From the NCBI RefSeq assembly GCF_001435035.1, contig NZ_AZEU01000018.1, positions 1-64,000 on the forward strand: a DNA stretch of 64,000 nucleotides, given 5' to 3'. The notes under the pieces were generated by a model. It saw nothing but the letters and a program-made list of their open reading frames with translations. It ran no database searches and was not told the origin of the DNA. Position numbers and translations under genes: made by a program. Shown here piece after piece: positions 1 to 8,692 of this stretch; the first letter of the stretch is position 1; each line of letters begins with the position of its first letter. The stretch is from Lacticaseibacillus manihotivorans DSM 13343 = JCM 12514 (GTDB taxonomy: Bacteria > Bacillota > Bacilli > Lactobacillales > Lactobacillaceae).

Positions 1-92
1 TTCGCCTCACGGTGTCGTGCCACGGAGTGGCTAACTTGTTCTTGCAATTTGCGGGTGAAAAACGACAACGACAAAATCGCGATTTTTTTCAT
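1..92 (-). CDS. Partial unknown protein (N-terminus only)
   Basis: A minus-strand ATG at 92 is preceded by GGAGG at good spacing and opens a frame that stays open to the window edge, giving about 30 residues that start MKKIAILSLSFF. The short hydrophobic start could be a buried beta strand or a weak signal sequence. It lies downstream of glnQ, beyond a terminator-like hairpin, so it is probably a separate transcription unit. I do not recognise the family from so little sequence. Confidence 0.5.
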   Translation of the reverse strand, partial: MKKIAILSLSFFTRKLQEQVSHSVARHREA

Positions 93-171
93 GCGGGCCT
101 CCTTGCCCTGCTCCCCCAAACGCATTTCAAGTGTACGCGCAGATCGTGATTTTGCCGAATTTCAAGCACAG

Positions 172-199
172 AAAAACCGCCGAATCTCTCCGACGGTTC
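172..199 (-). terminator. Terminator after glnQ
   Basis: On the minus strand an 8-bp stem (AACCGTCG pairing with CGGCGGTT, one G-T wobble) is followed by TTTTTC, just past the glnQ stop. It fits a rho-independent terminator for the glnPQ operon. Confidence 0.75.
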
Positions 200-205
200 T
201 CATGA

Positions 206-949
206 TTATTGCGCCAGCACTTTAGACAAGAAGTCTTTGGTGCGGTCATGTTTTGGTGCGGTAAAGATCTGTTCTGGTTCGCCTTTTTCAGCGATCACGC
301 CTTGGTCCATGAACCAAACTTGATCCGCCGCTTCACGGGCAAAGCCCATTTCATGGGTCACGATCACCATGGTCATCCCAGATTTGGCAAGGTCTTGCAT
401 AACTTTCAACACTTCGCCGACCATTTCTGGATCAAGCGCAGAAGTTGGTTCGTCAAACAACATCACGTCTGGTTCCATCGCCAAAGCGCGAGCGATGGCA
501 ACACGTTGCATTTGACCACCAGACAAGCTCGTTGGATAAGCATCTGCTTTGTCATCCAAGCCGACTTGCGTCAACAGTTCATGGGCTTTCTTAGTGGCAG
601 CAGCATCATCTTGGTTTTTGACCTTCATTGGGGCTAACTTGATATTTTCAAGCACCGTCATGTTTGGGAACAAGTTGAATTGCTGGAACACCATGCCCAT
701 TTTTTCGCGGACTTTATCGAGTTCTTTTTCGGATAAGCCGACCAAGTTGGTGCCTTCAAATTCGATTTCGCCGCTCGTCGGTTGGTTCAGTAAGTTCAAG
801 CTCCGCAAGAACGTGGACTTACCACCACCAGAAGCCCCGATGACAACGATCACGTCGCCTTGGTTGATGGTTTCCGTGATGTCATTTAACACCACGTTGT
901 CCCCGAATTTCTTGACCAAATGGTTGATTTGAATTAATGGTTTAGTCAT
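206..949 (-). CDS. glnQ: Amino-acid ABC transporter ATP-binding protein (GlnQ type)
   Basis: This is the cytoplasmic ATPase of a polar amino-acid (probably glutamine) importer. The 247-aa protein shows Walker [10 protein letters not shown] at residues 38-46, the signature LSGGQMQRV, Walker [13 protein letters not shown] and the H-loop histidine in VTHEM, all typical of the GlnQ/HisP family at its usual length. I chose the ATG at 949 because a GGAAG ribosome site precedes it; the frame extends six codons further up without such a site. It overlaps the stop of the upstream SBP-permease gene by 8 nt, implying translational coupling. Substrate is inferred from family only. Confidence 0.93.
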   Translation of the reverse strand: MTKPLIQINHLVKKFGDNVVLNDITETINQGDVIVVIGASGGGKSTFLRSLNLLNQPTSGEIEFEGTNLVGLSEKELDKVREKMGMVFQQFNLFPNMTVLENIKLAPMKVKNQDDAAATKKAHELLTQVGLDDKADAYPTSLSGGQMQRVAIARALAMEPDVMLFDEPTSALDPEMVGEVLKVMQDLAKSGMTMVIVTHEMGFAREAADQVWFMDQGVIAEKGEPEQIFTAPKHDRTKDFLSKVLAQ

Positions 950-2399
950 GTTGCATCTTCCTTTCAAAATGCCCCAAGATCTTCGATAAGGTGAAGGTCA
1001 GGACGAAGTAAATCACCATAGCGACAAAGATCGGTGCGACCCCTTTATAAGTAGCGGTTTGAACGACCTTCAATTGATAGATCAAATCTGTGACCCCGAT
1101 AATGGAAACAATCGATGATTCCTTGATCAAGGAAATAAATTCATTCCCTAATGCTGGCCAAATGTTGCGAATTGCTTGTGGCAAAACCACGCTGGTCATG
1201 GTTTGACGCGTGGATAAGCCAAGTGAGCGAGCCGCTTCAGTTTGCCCAGTCGGAATCGAATCGATCCCGGAGCGAATGATTTCAGCCACATAAGCGGCGG
1301 AGTTCAAGGACACTGCGATGATCCCAGCGGTTAAGGCTGGCACATCGACGAACAACCCGATCCCAAAGTAGACAAACATCACTTGGATCATCAATGGCGT
1401 GCCACGGACAAATTCGATATAAGCCACCGCGATGGTATGCAAGATTTTGTTTTTGCCTAAACGCATCAACGCCATCAATGTCCCGATCAATACCCCAAAC
1501 ACTACAGATACTGCGGTGATCAATAAGGTGTATTCGACCCCTTTGGCAAAGAACTTCCAGTAATGGAACATCGAAGTATTGGCGGTGTTTTTGGTCATGT
1601 AATCGCAAGCAGTCTTAGTGTAAGACTTGATCAAGCCTTGCTTTTTGATTTCATTGATCGACTTGTTGGCAGCGGCGACCAAAGTATCTGAACCTTTGGC
1701 AAAACCGATGGCCTGGCCGTTTGATTCCGGATCCAAGGTCCAGCCGGATTTCACAATGGCCAATTGCTTGTCATGATCGACATAAGCTTGGGCCACTGGA
1801 TGTTCGGCAACGACCCCTTCGACTTTGTGGGACTTCAAGGCCAAAATCAAATCGGTGACTTTAGTCAAACCCAACAGCTTGGAGTCGGTCATTTTTTGTT
1901 TGACCAAGTCCGCTTGCATGGAACCGGTTTGGGCCCCAACTTTCTTGCCGACAAAGCTTTCTGCATTTTTGTACAGCTTGGCATCAGCTTTGTTGACAAT
2001 GATGTCTTGGCTGGCCGTGTAGTAGATCTGTGAAAAATCAACACTTTGCTTCCGCGCAGAGGTTGGTGTCATCGCGGATAACACCATATCAACTTTGTGG
2101 GTTTCCAAGCCGACGAGCAAAGAGTCAAAATCCATTTGCTTAACGACCAACTTCACGCCTAAGTCAGACGCGATTTTCTTGGCAATTTCCACGTCGATAC
2201 CGACAACTTGGTTCTTGCCGTTTTTGTTCACCAGGAACTCATAAGGGGCGTAGTCTGGGCTGGTACCCATCACTAAGGTACCCTTGGCCTTGATCTTTGC
2301 CAAACTGTCATCTGTGGCGTGTACCGGTTGAGCGGCGACCCCCACAAACGCAACCATGGCAACGGCTAAAGCCATCAGCCAACGCAATAACTTTTTCAA
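942..2399 (-). CDS. glnP: Amino-acid ABC transporter, substrate-binding/permease fusion (GlnP type)
   Basis: The 485-aa protein fuses an extracytoplasmic substrate-binding domain to a membrane permease, as in GlnP of lactic acid bacteria. A signal peptide covers residues 1-28, ending VHA. A bacterial SBP family 3 domain follows to about residue 260 ([16 protein letters not shown], then [11 protein letters not shown]). The permease occupies the C-terminal 210 residues with its EAA motif (EAARSLGLS). The start is TTG at 2399, 8 nt after a strong GGGGAGG; an ATG 14 codons further up has no ribosome site and would spoil the signal peptide. With glnQ it forms a complete importer. Confidence 0.92.
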   Translation of the reverse strand: MKKLLRWLMALAVAMVAFVGVAAQPVHATDDSLAKIKAKGTLVMGTSPDYAPYEFLVNKNGKNQVVGIDVEIAKKIASDLGVKLVVKQMDFDSLLVGLETHKVDMVLSAMTPTSARKQSVDFSQIYYTASQDIIVNKADAKLYKNAESFVGKKVGAQTGSMQADLVKQKMTDSKLLGLTKVTDLILALKSHKVEGVVAEHPVAQAYVDHDKQLAIVKSGWTLDPESNGQAIGFAKGSDTLVAAANKSINEIKKQGLIKSYTKTACDYMTKNTANTSMFHYWKFFAKGVEYTLLITAVSVVFGVLIGTLMALMRLGKNKILHTIAVAYIEFVRGTPLMIQVMFVYFGIGLFVDVPALTAGIIAVSLNSAAYVAEIIRSGIDSIPTGQTEAARSLGLSTRQTMTSVVLPQAIRNIWPALGNEFISLIKESSIVSIIGVTDLIYQLKVVQTATYKGVAPIFVAMVIYFVLTFTLSKILGHFERKMQHD

Positions 2400-2432
2400 A
2401 ACTGAATTCCTCCCCAAATTTCTATAAGCCAC

Positions 2433-2461
2433 ACTATACACTAGTTTTGATTTTTATTCAA
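2433..2461 (-). promoter_or_regulatory. Promoter of glnPQ
   Basis: On the minus strand TTGAAT (2456-2461) and TATAGT (2433-2438) are separated by exactly 17 bp, upstream of the glnP ribosome site. This is a good sigma-A type promoter by sequence. Confidence 0.75.
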
Positions 2462-2481
2462 CGAATATTCATACTTCTCGC

Positions 2482-2511
2482 AAAAAAAATCGCCGAGCAC
2501 CCACTCGACGA
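2482..2511 (-). terminator. Terminator after DUF805 gene
   Basis: An 8-bp stem (TCGTCGAG with CTCGGCGA) and a TGGGTG loop are followed by a run of eight T on the minus strand, immediately after the stop at 2518. It separates this gene from glnPQ. Confidence 0.85.
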
Positions 2512-2517
2512 CATTGA

Positions 2518-2934
2518 TTACGGCTGCACCTGACTCGGCAAACTGCAAATGACCCAATTGACAACAATCACCAATAACATCACGCCGGCTATTATCAAGG
2601 TCATTGGTTCACTTTGCAGACGATATAACCAAACCCGCTGAAGCAGTGCCAGTGGCCACCACACCCCGGCATCACGATAACGCCGCACCGTTAAACTCAA
2701 CATCGGCAGCGTCCATAGCCAAGCCAACCACCCTAAGGAAAGATCAAACACCGACAGACTGAGATTCATGCACAATCCCGCTAATTGCACCCACCAATAT
2801 TCACAGCGCGTACTACAGCCATTGAAATTGAAGCCATTCAACCACAATGCCACCACGGCCTCACCTTCACGAACCCCATAATACCAATTATGAGTCCGCT
2901 TGAAGGTCGCCGGCGCGGCAATTTCCAAATGCAT
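2518..2934 (-). CDS. DUF805 family membrane protein
   Basis: The 138-aa protein has an N-terminal stretch with the DUF805-like pattern W-Y-x-G followed by a G-F-x-F-x-G-C-S-x-R-x-E-Y-W segment, and hydrophobic segments around residues 48-60, 66-80, 90-102 and 110-132. The sequence RRYRDAG after the second segment is the hallmark R-R-hydrophobic-x-D-x-G of DUF805. Function is unknown. The start at 2934 follows GGAGGTG at 2941-2947 with 6-nt spacing; two upstream ATGs are too close to, or before, that site. It is a single-gene unit flanked by terminators. Confidence 0.8.
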   Translation of the reverse strand: MHLEIAAPATFKRTHNWYYGVREGEAVVALWLNGFNFNGCSTRCEYWWVQLAGLCMNLSLSVFDLSLGWLAWLWTLPMLSLTVRRYRDAGVWWPLALLQRVWLYRLQSEPMTLIIAGVMLLVIVVNWVICSLPSQVQP

Positions 2935-2990
2935 CCCCATCACCTCCAGCAACAGCTTAACAAGTTTCCCCATTCCGTCAATTTTGACGC

Positions 2991-3024
2991 AAAAAAACGT
3001 GCCACCCCTTCGGCAGCACGTTTT
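2991..3024 (-). terminator. Terminator after ABC exporter genes
   Basis: On the minus strand AACGTGC and GCACGTT form a stem with further internal pairing and are followed by seven T. It follows the stop of the downstream exporter subunit at 3032. Confidence 0.85.
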
Positions 3025-3031
3025 CTCAACC

Positions 3032-4815
3032 TTAATCGCTCATTCCAGTTTGTAAGCGATACATATCATAATAACGCCCATGTTTGGCTAACAGTTCATC
3101 ATGCGTCCCGCGTTCCACGATATGCCCAGCATCCAGCACTAAAATCAAATTCGCATCTTTAATGGTGGACAAGCGATGCGCGATCGCAATGGTCGTACGG
3201 CCTTGGCGAATGCGCTTGAGGCCTTCTTGGATCACGGCTTCAGTTTCGGTATCGATGTTCGCGGTGGCTTCATCCAATACCAGAATTTTCGGATTGGTCA
3301 CCACGGTGCGGGCAAAGCTGATCAATTGCCGTTCGCCACTGGAAAACTGCGCGCCACCTTCGATCACTTTCGCGTCGTATTGGCCAGGGAGTTGTTCGAT
3401 GAAGCGATCCGCTTGGACAAATTCTGCGGCTTTTTTGATTTGATCATCAGAGATCTGCTCATTAAACAAGCGAATATTTGACGCCACAGTCCCGTAAAAC
3501 ATGAACGAGTCCTGCAAAACCAAACCTAACTTTGCGCGTAACTCCGCCATCGGGTACTCGCGAATGTCGACATCATCAATCAAGATCTCGCCTTGACCAA
3601 ATTCATAAAAGCGCATCATCACATTGATGATCGAGGACTTCCCAGAACCGGTATGGCCAACTAACGCGACGGTTTCCCCAGGATTGGCGACAAAAGAGAT
3701 ATCATGTAAAATCTCATGTTTGCCATCATAAGCAAACGACACATGGCGAAATTCAATTTTCCCATGGGTCAAAGTGGCACTGGCACCAGGATTAGCGGCA
3801 GGCGCAAACTCTTGATTATCCAAAATCCGAAAAATCCGGGAACCGGCAACCACCCCATCTTGAAAGTTCGACAACGAATCCATCATGTTGGTCATGGGAT
3901 TGAAGAAATTCGACACATACGTCGTGAACGCGTAAACCACCCCAGCAGCCACAAAAGCATGCATGGACATGATCCCAAACGCTGCCAGAACTGCGACTAA
4001 CGCAAAACTGTACAACAAGTTGATGATCGGGCTGAGTAACAACGAGTTCACCCGGATCATCGCCGTCCGCGTCCGCAAGTACTCTTGATTGGTGGTTTCA
4101 AATTCTTGCGCGATCCGATTTTCTTGGCGGAATTGTTGAATGATCCCGATGCCTTCAATGGATTCATTCAACTTGGTATTGAGTTCTGACAGTTTTTCGC
4201 GCATATGGCGATAGACTTTACTGGAGTAATGGCTGTAATACCAAATCGCAAACAATAATAATGGAAGAAACGCGAGCACCATTAACGCGATTTTGGCATT
4301 GACCACGTACATCGTCACAAAACTCGACACCACCGAAAACAACCCGACCAAAACGGATAACAGCACATTCCAGAAATCAGATAGCGTCGCCGTATCATTG
4401 GTCACTCGCGACACGATCGACCCAGCCGGCGTTTGATCAAAGTAGCGCATCCCTAATTTGTGCAACTGCGCAAACAAATCGCGCCGCACATCTTCGAGCC
4501 CGCGTTCGGACCCCATCGCAAATAAAAACGATTGAAAGAATTGAAACAAGGCTTTTAAAATCGTACCAAACGCATACAAGCCAGCAAAGCCTAACACGAT
4601 TTGCGTGGTCGCCGTTTGATGGGTCAAATACCGATCCATGAATTCTTGCAGTAGCCATGGTAAGGCCACGTTGACCGAAGCCAGTAAAGCCGCCGCCACA
4701 ATGGCCCACCGAATTGACGCTTGTAAGGTTTGGTGTAGCGCATCAAACGACCCACAATGTGCCATTGTTCCTTCATGGGAATACTGCGCGCCCAAGCAGA
4801 TTCATATTTAGGCAT
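3032..4815 (-). pseudogene. ABC exporter subunit with frameshift (heterodimer partner, canonical ATPase site)
   Basis: Two frames together encode one multidrug-type ABC exporter half. The N-terminus (MPKYESAWARSIPMKEQW) starts at ATG 4815 with a GGAGGTGA site inside the upstream gene; after KPYKRQF the homologous sequence RWAIVAAALLAS continues in another frame. The shift lies at about 4709-4713, where one base seems missing. The rest is intact: transmembrane domain, Walker A GHTGSGKSS, a degenerate signature FSSGERQ, and Walker B ending DEATANID. The ATG overlaps the partner gene stop by 8 nt. Either the gene is inactive or the base is a sequence error; the remainder shows no other decay. 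Confidence 0.8.
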
Positions 4816-6562
4816 TGGCTTCACCTCCAAGCTTGGCTTCTAGTTCTTGTTTGGCCCACATTTGCGCATACCAGCCATCATTGGCCAGCAACTGATCATG
4901 TGTCCCGCGTTCTAAGACATGCCCATCTTCTAACACCAGAATTTCATCGGCATGCATCACTGACGACAAGCGATGGGCGGCAATGATCGTGGTTTTATCA
5001 GCCCGTTGGTCATGTAAGTTATGCAAAATTGCCGCTTCGGTTTTGGCATCAACGGCAGACAACGCATCATCCAAAATCAACAATTCGGGGCTTGTGATCA
5101 CCGCACGGGCAATCGCTAAGCGCTGCTTTTGCCCACCAGACAACGACACCCCACGTTCGCCGACCATGGTTTGATACCCAGCCGTGAATTTCAAAATGTC
5201 ATCATGCACAGCTGATTCAGAGGCTGCGGCCTCAACGGCTTGCGCATCCTTCTCAAAACTGGCAAAACGAATATTATCTGCCACGGTCGTCGAGAACAAG
5301 AAGTTATCTTGTGGAACGTAACCGATCGCATCTAACAAGGCATCCAAACTGTAGTCGCGAATATTGATGCCACCGAATTCAATTTCGCCATCATAGCGAT
5401 CGAACTCACGCAACAACAATTTGAAAATCGTACTTTTCCCGGCACCGACACGTCCAACGATCCCTAACGTCTTCCCGGCTGGTAAAGTGAAATGAACATT
5501 CACTAACGCGGCGCTGTCGGCATCAGGATAGGAGAACTGATTGATTTTAAAGCGAATGTCCCCATGCGCCGGCGTTTGAATCGCTTGAGGGGCGATTTGA
5601 ATACTGCTGGTTTCGGCCAACAGTTTGTCGATACGATCATATGACGCATTTCCACGCTCCAACACGTTGAACAGCCGCCCGATAGCAAACATCGGCCACA
5701 CCAAAGCCGCGACATACGCGATAAAGGAAACCAATTGCCCGATCGTGATTTGGCTAGTCATCACCAAATGCGACCCGTAAATGATCGTGATCACATACAC
5801 CAAGCCCATGATCAAGCTAGTGGTGGGATCAAATAACCCATCAAAGAAGTTCACACGCTTGTTGATGGCCACCGTCTTGTCGACGAGCTGATTGAAATCA
5901 GCGGTATCTTCTTTGCTTTGGCCGAAGGTTTTGATCACTTTAATGCCGGAAACAGATTCTTGGGTTTTATCATTCAACCGCGAAAACGCTGCTTGGGCTT
6001 TACCAAACGCGTGATGCAGACGCATCCCCAATTGCCGCGCCATCACCGCAAGCAATGGCATAGGCAGGATTGCTAACACCGTCAAACGCCAATCCACAAA
6101 GAAAATCATCGCAATGATCGTGGTGCCACCAGTGATCACGGAATCAAACAAGGTTAAGATCCCAGCACCTGCCACGTTTTGGATCGCATTTAAGTCATTC
6201 GTGGCATGCGCCATCAAGTCCCCAGTGCGATGTTTTTGATAAAAAGTGGCATCCATTTTCATAAAATGCCAAAACAAACGAGTCCGCAAGGTTTTTTCAA
6301 GCTTGGCCGCCCCACCCCAAATGGCATTGCGCCAACCATAACGGAACAAGTACTGGCCGATGCCAGCAAATAACAGCGCCACTAAAAACAGCAACAAGCG
6401 ATCCATTGTCAAGTTGCGCTTGGCCATAGTATCAACCAAGGCCCCGATCACTTTTGGTGGAATCAAGTTGACTAATGCCACCAACAACAAACACAATACC
6501 CCAATGGCATAGCGTTTAAATTCTTGGCGGAAGTACCACCCCAATTTTTTAAAAATTCCCAC
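4808..6562 (-). CDS. ABC exporter subunit (heterodimer partner, degenerate Walker B)
   Basis: The 584-aa half-transporter has six expected membrane segments followed by an ATPase domain with Walker A GRVGAGKST, signature LSGGQKQRL and a Walker B ending LILDDALSAVD. Aspartate replaces the usual catalytic glutamate there, while its partner keeps DE but has a degenerate signature. That asymmetry is characteristic of heterodimeric exporters such as BmrC/BmrD and LmrC/LmrD. The start is GTG at 6562 after AGGTG; an ATG 16 codons up lacks a site. It is co-transcribed and coupled with the frameshifted partner downstream. Substrate unknown; drugs or lipids are usual for the family. Confidence 0.88.
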   Translation of the reverse strand: MGIFKKLGWYFRQEFKRYAIGVLCLLLVALVNLIPPKVIGALVDTMAKRNLTMDRLLLFLVALLFAGIGQYLFRYGWRNAIWGGAAKLEKTLRTRLFWHFMKMDATFYQKHRTGDLMAHATNDLNAIQNVAGAGILTLFDSVITGGTTIIAMIFFVDWRLTVLAILPMPLLAVMARQLGMRLHHAFGKAQAAFSRLNDKTQESVSGIKVIKTFGQSKEDTADFNQLVDKTVAINKRVNFFDGLFDPTTSLIMGLVYVITIIYGSHLVMTSQITIGQLVSFIAYVAALVWPMFAIGRLFNVLERGNASYDRIDKLLAETSSIQIAPQAIQTPAHGDIRFKINQFSYPDADSAALVNVHFTLPAGKTLGIVGRVGAGKSTIFKLLLREFDRYDGEIEFGGINIRDYSLDALLDAIGYVPQDNFLFSTTVADNIRFASFEKDAQAVEAAASESAVHDDILKFTAGYQTMVGERGVSLSGGQKQRLAIARAVITSPELLILDDALSAVDAKTEAAILHNLHDQRADKTTIIAAHRLSSVMHADEILVLEDGHVLERGTHDQLLANDGWYAQMWAKQELEAKLGGEANA

Positions 6563-6668
6563 AAGTTCACCTCGTTTACAGTTCGTTCTATTGAAAGATG
6601 ATAAATTCAAATTTCAGTGACGGCCATTGTATCGCCTAAGTCAACGCAATACTTTCGCTGAATATGAC

Positions 6669-6872
6669 GATCTAGAAAAGCTCTGCGTGGAAGGTCAATC
6701 GACGGAGGCTGGATAGGCATCAGCCATCGAACCGTTGTTAGAGGTTTACCTCTTACAACGGCGCAGAAGAAAAGATCCACTCGCGGTTTTTGCGAGTTAG
6801 CTTTTCTTCTGCGGATTGCGTTCCATGCTCATCCAGCCGGAGTCGATTGGCCTGGAGCCCTTAACTTTTCGT
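6669..6872 (-). repeat. Family 2 structured intergenic element, copy A
   Basis: Imperfect arms at about 6669-6714 and 6830-6872 (sharing CAATCGAC and GGCTGGAT) enclose two hairpins. Read on the minus strand, it contains CATGGAACGCAAT, then a helix with GCAGAAGAAAAG pairing CTTTTCTTCTGC around the internal loop CTAACT/AGTGGAT, then a helix closed by GGTAAACC, then GGCTGATG. All these motifs recur in the copy at 17311-17516. It fills the otherwise gene-free gap 6563-6924 between the ABC exporter start and yneF. Function unknown. Confidence 0.8.
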
Positions 6873-6914
6873 CCCGCCAGCATCAGAGTATAACTATATT
6901 CATAATATTTGAAG

Positions 6915-6948
6915 GCAAAACAAAGACCCGGTGAAAGCTCACCGGGTC
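6915..6948 (-). terminator. Terminator after yneF
   Basis: A 10-bp perfect stem (GACCCGGTGA and its complement, 6925-6948) is followed on the minus strand by TTTGTTTTG. It terminates the rplS-distal genes ynzC and yneF. Confidence 0.85.
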
Positions 6949-6964
6949 GCTTACGCGTAAAGGC

Positions 6965-7183
6965 TTATTTGGTCTTCTTTTGCGCTTGCTTCATTTGCGC
7001 CATCATTTGATTGAGCTTCTTAGCACTTGGCTTTTGGCCCATTTGCATCATCATGGTGCGCAACATGTCTTCGTTGATCGGTGGGTTATCTTGGAAATAC
7101 TTTTTCATGTAATAACGGGCACCGAAGAAACCGCCGATAACGCCCAGCGCGGCCCCGATTACAAATACGAGTACATATGTCAT
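6965..7183 (-). CDS. yneF: UPF0154 (YneF) family membrane protein
   Basis: The 72-aa protein has one N-terminal membrane segment ([19 protein letters not shown], residues 4-22), followed by [14 protein letters not shown] and a basic C-terminal tail that ends QKKTK. This arrangement and length match the UPF0154 family found throughout Firmicutes, whose function is not established. GGAGG lies 11 nt before the ATG. It is the last gene downstream of ynzC, with 84 nt between them, and is followed by a strong terminator. Confidence 0.9.
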   Translation of the reverse strand: MTYVLVFVIGAALGVIGGFFGARYYMKKYFQDNPPINEDMLRTMMMQMGQKPSAKKLNQMMAQMKQAQKKTK

Positions 7184-7267
7184 AGCGAAAACTGCCTCCT
7201 CTTATTAGACAATAACCATTGTACAAAACGTCGACCAGCATTGAAAGCCCGATCGTTAAAAATTCCT

Positions 7268-7510
7268 TTAGTCTTGCCGCCAGCCGTTGTCGCGTTGGAC
7301 CTTTTTGATCTTATTCGGCGTGATTTCATTACCCTTTTTATCAAAATATTGGGTCGTTTCCAGCCGTTGTTTGAACCCAGCGCGGAAATCAGCAATATAC
7401 GCTTTGCGCAGTTCTGCGCGTTCTTTGATTTCCTCGTCAGTTAACCCTTCCGCTTTCGCTTTGTGGGCTAATTCATTGATCCGATCCAGTCTTGCTTGTG
7501 GTTGTGACAT
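7268..7510 (-). CDS. ynzC: UPF0291 (DUF896, YnzC) family protein
   Basis: The 80-aa protein carries the DUF896 core: RINELAHKAKAEGLTDEEIKER followed (in separate segments) by LRKAYIADFRAGFKQRLE. The family is a small helical cytoplasmic protein; in Bacillus subtilis the ynzC gene lies near SOS genes, but the biochemical role is unclear. The ATG is preceded by GGAGAT that begins directly after the stop of the 57-aa gene upstream, so the two are probably translated from one message. No LexA box is seen here. Confidence 0.9.
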   Translation of the reverse strand: MSQPQARLDRINELAHKAKAEGLTDEEIKERAELRKAYIADFRAGFKQRLETTQYFDKKGNEITPNKIKKVQRDNGWRQD

Positions 7511-7521
7511 GTTTGATCTCC

Positions 7522-7695
7522 TTAGTTCAAGTGAATGCTAGCATATGTGTAGCCGTTGGGGTCTTCTCCCGGAAACGGCGCATTCATCAACATCCCCACA
7601 TATTCTTTGGTGCGGGTCAGCGAGCGGAACGCCTTGATGATGCGCACCGGTGTATCGGCATGCGCGTAGTACACAATATAAATTAAATCATCCAT
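7522..7695 (-). CDS. Small conserved-looking protein of 57 aa
   Basis: A 57-codon frame starts at ATG 7695, 8 nt after AAGGAG, and ends at TAA 7522, 11 nt before the ynzC start. The protein begins MDDLIYIVYYAHADTPVR and ends NGYTYASIHLN, with no membrane segment. Its tight placement between the rplS terminator and ynzC, its strong ribosome site and its balanced composition argue that it is real although short. I do not recognise the family. Confidence 0.75.
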   Translation of the reverse strand: MDDLIYIVYYAHADTPVRIIKAFRSLTRTKEYVGMLMNAPFPGEDPNGYTYASIHLN

Positions 7696-7708
7696 TCAAC
7701 AAAACTCC

Positions 7709-7741
7709 TTGCATAAAAAAAGGCCGCAATTGCGACCTTTT
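7709..7741 (-). terminator. Terminator after rplS
   Basis: On the minus strand AAAGGTCGC and GCGGCCTTT flank AATT and are followed by a run of seven T. It lies between rplS and the 57-aa gene and may be only partial, because no obvious promoter follows it. Confidence 0.8.
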
Positions 7742-7748
7742 CAGTGGA

Positions 7749-8105
7749 TTAACGGCGCTTTTCTTTGATACGCGCAGCCTTACCACGTAATGCCCGCAAG
7801 TAGTACAACTTAGCACGGCGTACTTGACCATGACGGGTAACTTCGATCTTTTCAACACGTGGGGTGTGTAATGGGAAAGTCCGTTCAACACCAACGCCGC
7901 TGGAGATCTTACGAACGGTGTAAGTCGCAGAAACACCAGTACCGTGGCGCTTGATCACAACGCCTTCGAATAACTGGATACGTTCGCGTTCGCCTTCGAC
8001 GATTTTAGCGTAAACTTTCACGCTGTCGCCAGGGCGGAAATCTGGAATATCGTCACGCAATTGTGACTTGGTGATTTCTTCAATCAATGGGTTTTGCTTG
8101 GTCAT
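7749..8105 (-). CDS. rplS: 50S ribosomal protein L19
   Basis: The 118-aa protein has the L19 pattern: [20 protein letters not shown] near residues 19-38 (stated in two parts), [13 protein letters not shown], and the basic C-terminus ending KEKRR. L19 sits at the 30S-50S interface. I start at ATG 8105 (MTKQNPL), which follows an AGGAG site; an ATG ten codons upstream has no site. In many Firmicutes rplS follows trmD; here it has its own promoter and leader and lies about 5.7 kb away from trmD, separated by the glycan operon. Confidence 0.95.
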   Translation of the reverse strand: MTKQNPLIEEITKSQLRDDIPDFRPGDSVKVYAKIVEGERERIQLFEGVVIKRHGTGVSATYTVRKISSGVGVERTFPLHTPRVEKIEVTRHGQVRRAKLYYLRALRGKAARIKEKRR

Positions 8106-8185
8106 AATAAAACTTCTCCTTATACCGACATTCATTCACCCACCTTGAGCCAGCGGAACATCGTTGTTATGTGACTAATCACAAT
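8106..8185 (-). promoter_or_regulatory. Probable L19 leader (5' UTR)
   Basis: About 80 nt separate the promoter from the rplS start. The segment has potential to fold and lies where the Firmicutes L19 leader autoregulatory RNA is found. I recognise it by position rather than by a firm motif match. Confidence 0.4.
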
Positions 8186-8190
8186 AGTGT

Positions 8191-8219
8191 AGTATAGCAG
8201 AGAAATGATTAGTAGACAA
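8191..8219 (-). promoter_or_regulatory. Promoter of rplS
   Basis: On the minus strand TTGTCT (8214-8219) and TATACT (8191-8196) are spaced by 17 bp upstream of rplS. Confidence 0.8.
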
Positions 8220-8252
8220 CCACTAATGTGTTTTTTGAAACGAAAACTATGC

Positions 8253-8660
8253 TCACGATTTCGGTTTTGCAATCAACAACAGCCCGACTGCCAACAATGG
8301 TGAAAGTAATTGAACGAGCACACTCAAGCCAAAGTGAACCACGCCTTGGAAAATTTGATCCATCGACCCAGATTCAAACCATAAACTGGATCCTGAACCA
8401 AACCCATTCACGAAATCTTGGTAGAGCTTACTGTTATGGGCGACTTGTTGATACAAATTACGCCGCGCTTTGACGGTTTGCTCAGATTCGGCTTTGAGCT
8501 GTGTCAACAAGGCAACACACATTGGTGCAAACACGAGCCATGTTAAAAGCAGATACAAATCAAACCAGTGCCACGACCAGTCAAAACCGTGCGTTTGCGC
8601 AAGATGCGTGAACAACCACAAAATTAAAGTACTCGGTAGAAACGCTAATCGAGTTTTCAT
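8253..8660 (-). CDS. Small membrane protein of unknown function
   Basis: The 135-aa protein shows three hydrophobic stretches: residues near 6-22 (FLPSTLILWLF), 34-55 (DLYLLLTWLVFAPMCVALL) and 110-132 (GLSVLVQLLSPLLAVGLLLI), with a polar, charged loop of about 50 residues (LKAESEQTVKARRNLYQQ) between the second and third. I start at ATG 8660, which has AAGGTGA at correct spacing; an upstream ATG abuts that site. It directly follows the interrupted glycan-operon membrane protein by 32 nt and may be its last gene. I do not recognise the family. Confidence 0.7.
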   Translation of the reverse strand: MKTRLAFLPSTLILWLFTHLAQTHGFDWSWHWFDLYLLLTWLVFAPMCVALLTQLKAESEQTVKARRNLYQQVAHNSKLYQDFVNGFGSGSSLWFESGSMDQIFQGVVHFGLSVLVQLLSPLLAVGLLLIAKPKS

Positions 8661-8692
8661 ATTCATCACCTTGACTGGAGTATACCACACCA

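Noticed and set aside
549-932. Plus-strand open frames across glnQ and glnP
   Set aside because: They are antisense shadows of well-supported genes with no start signals.
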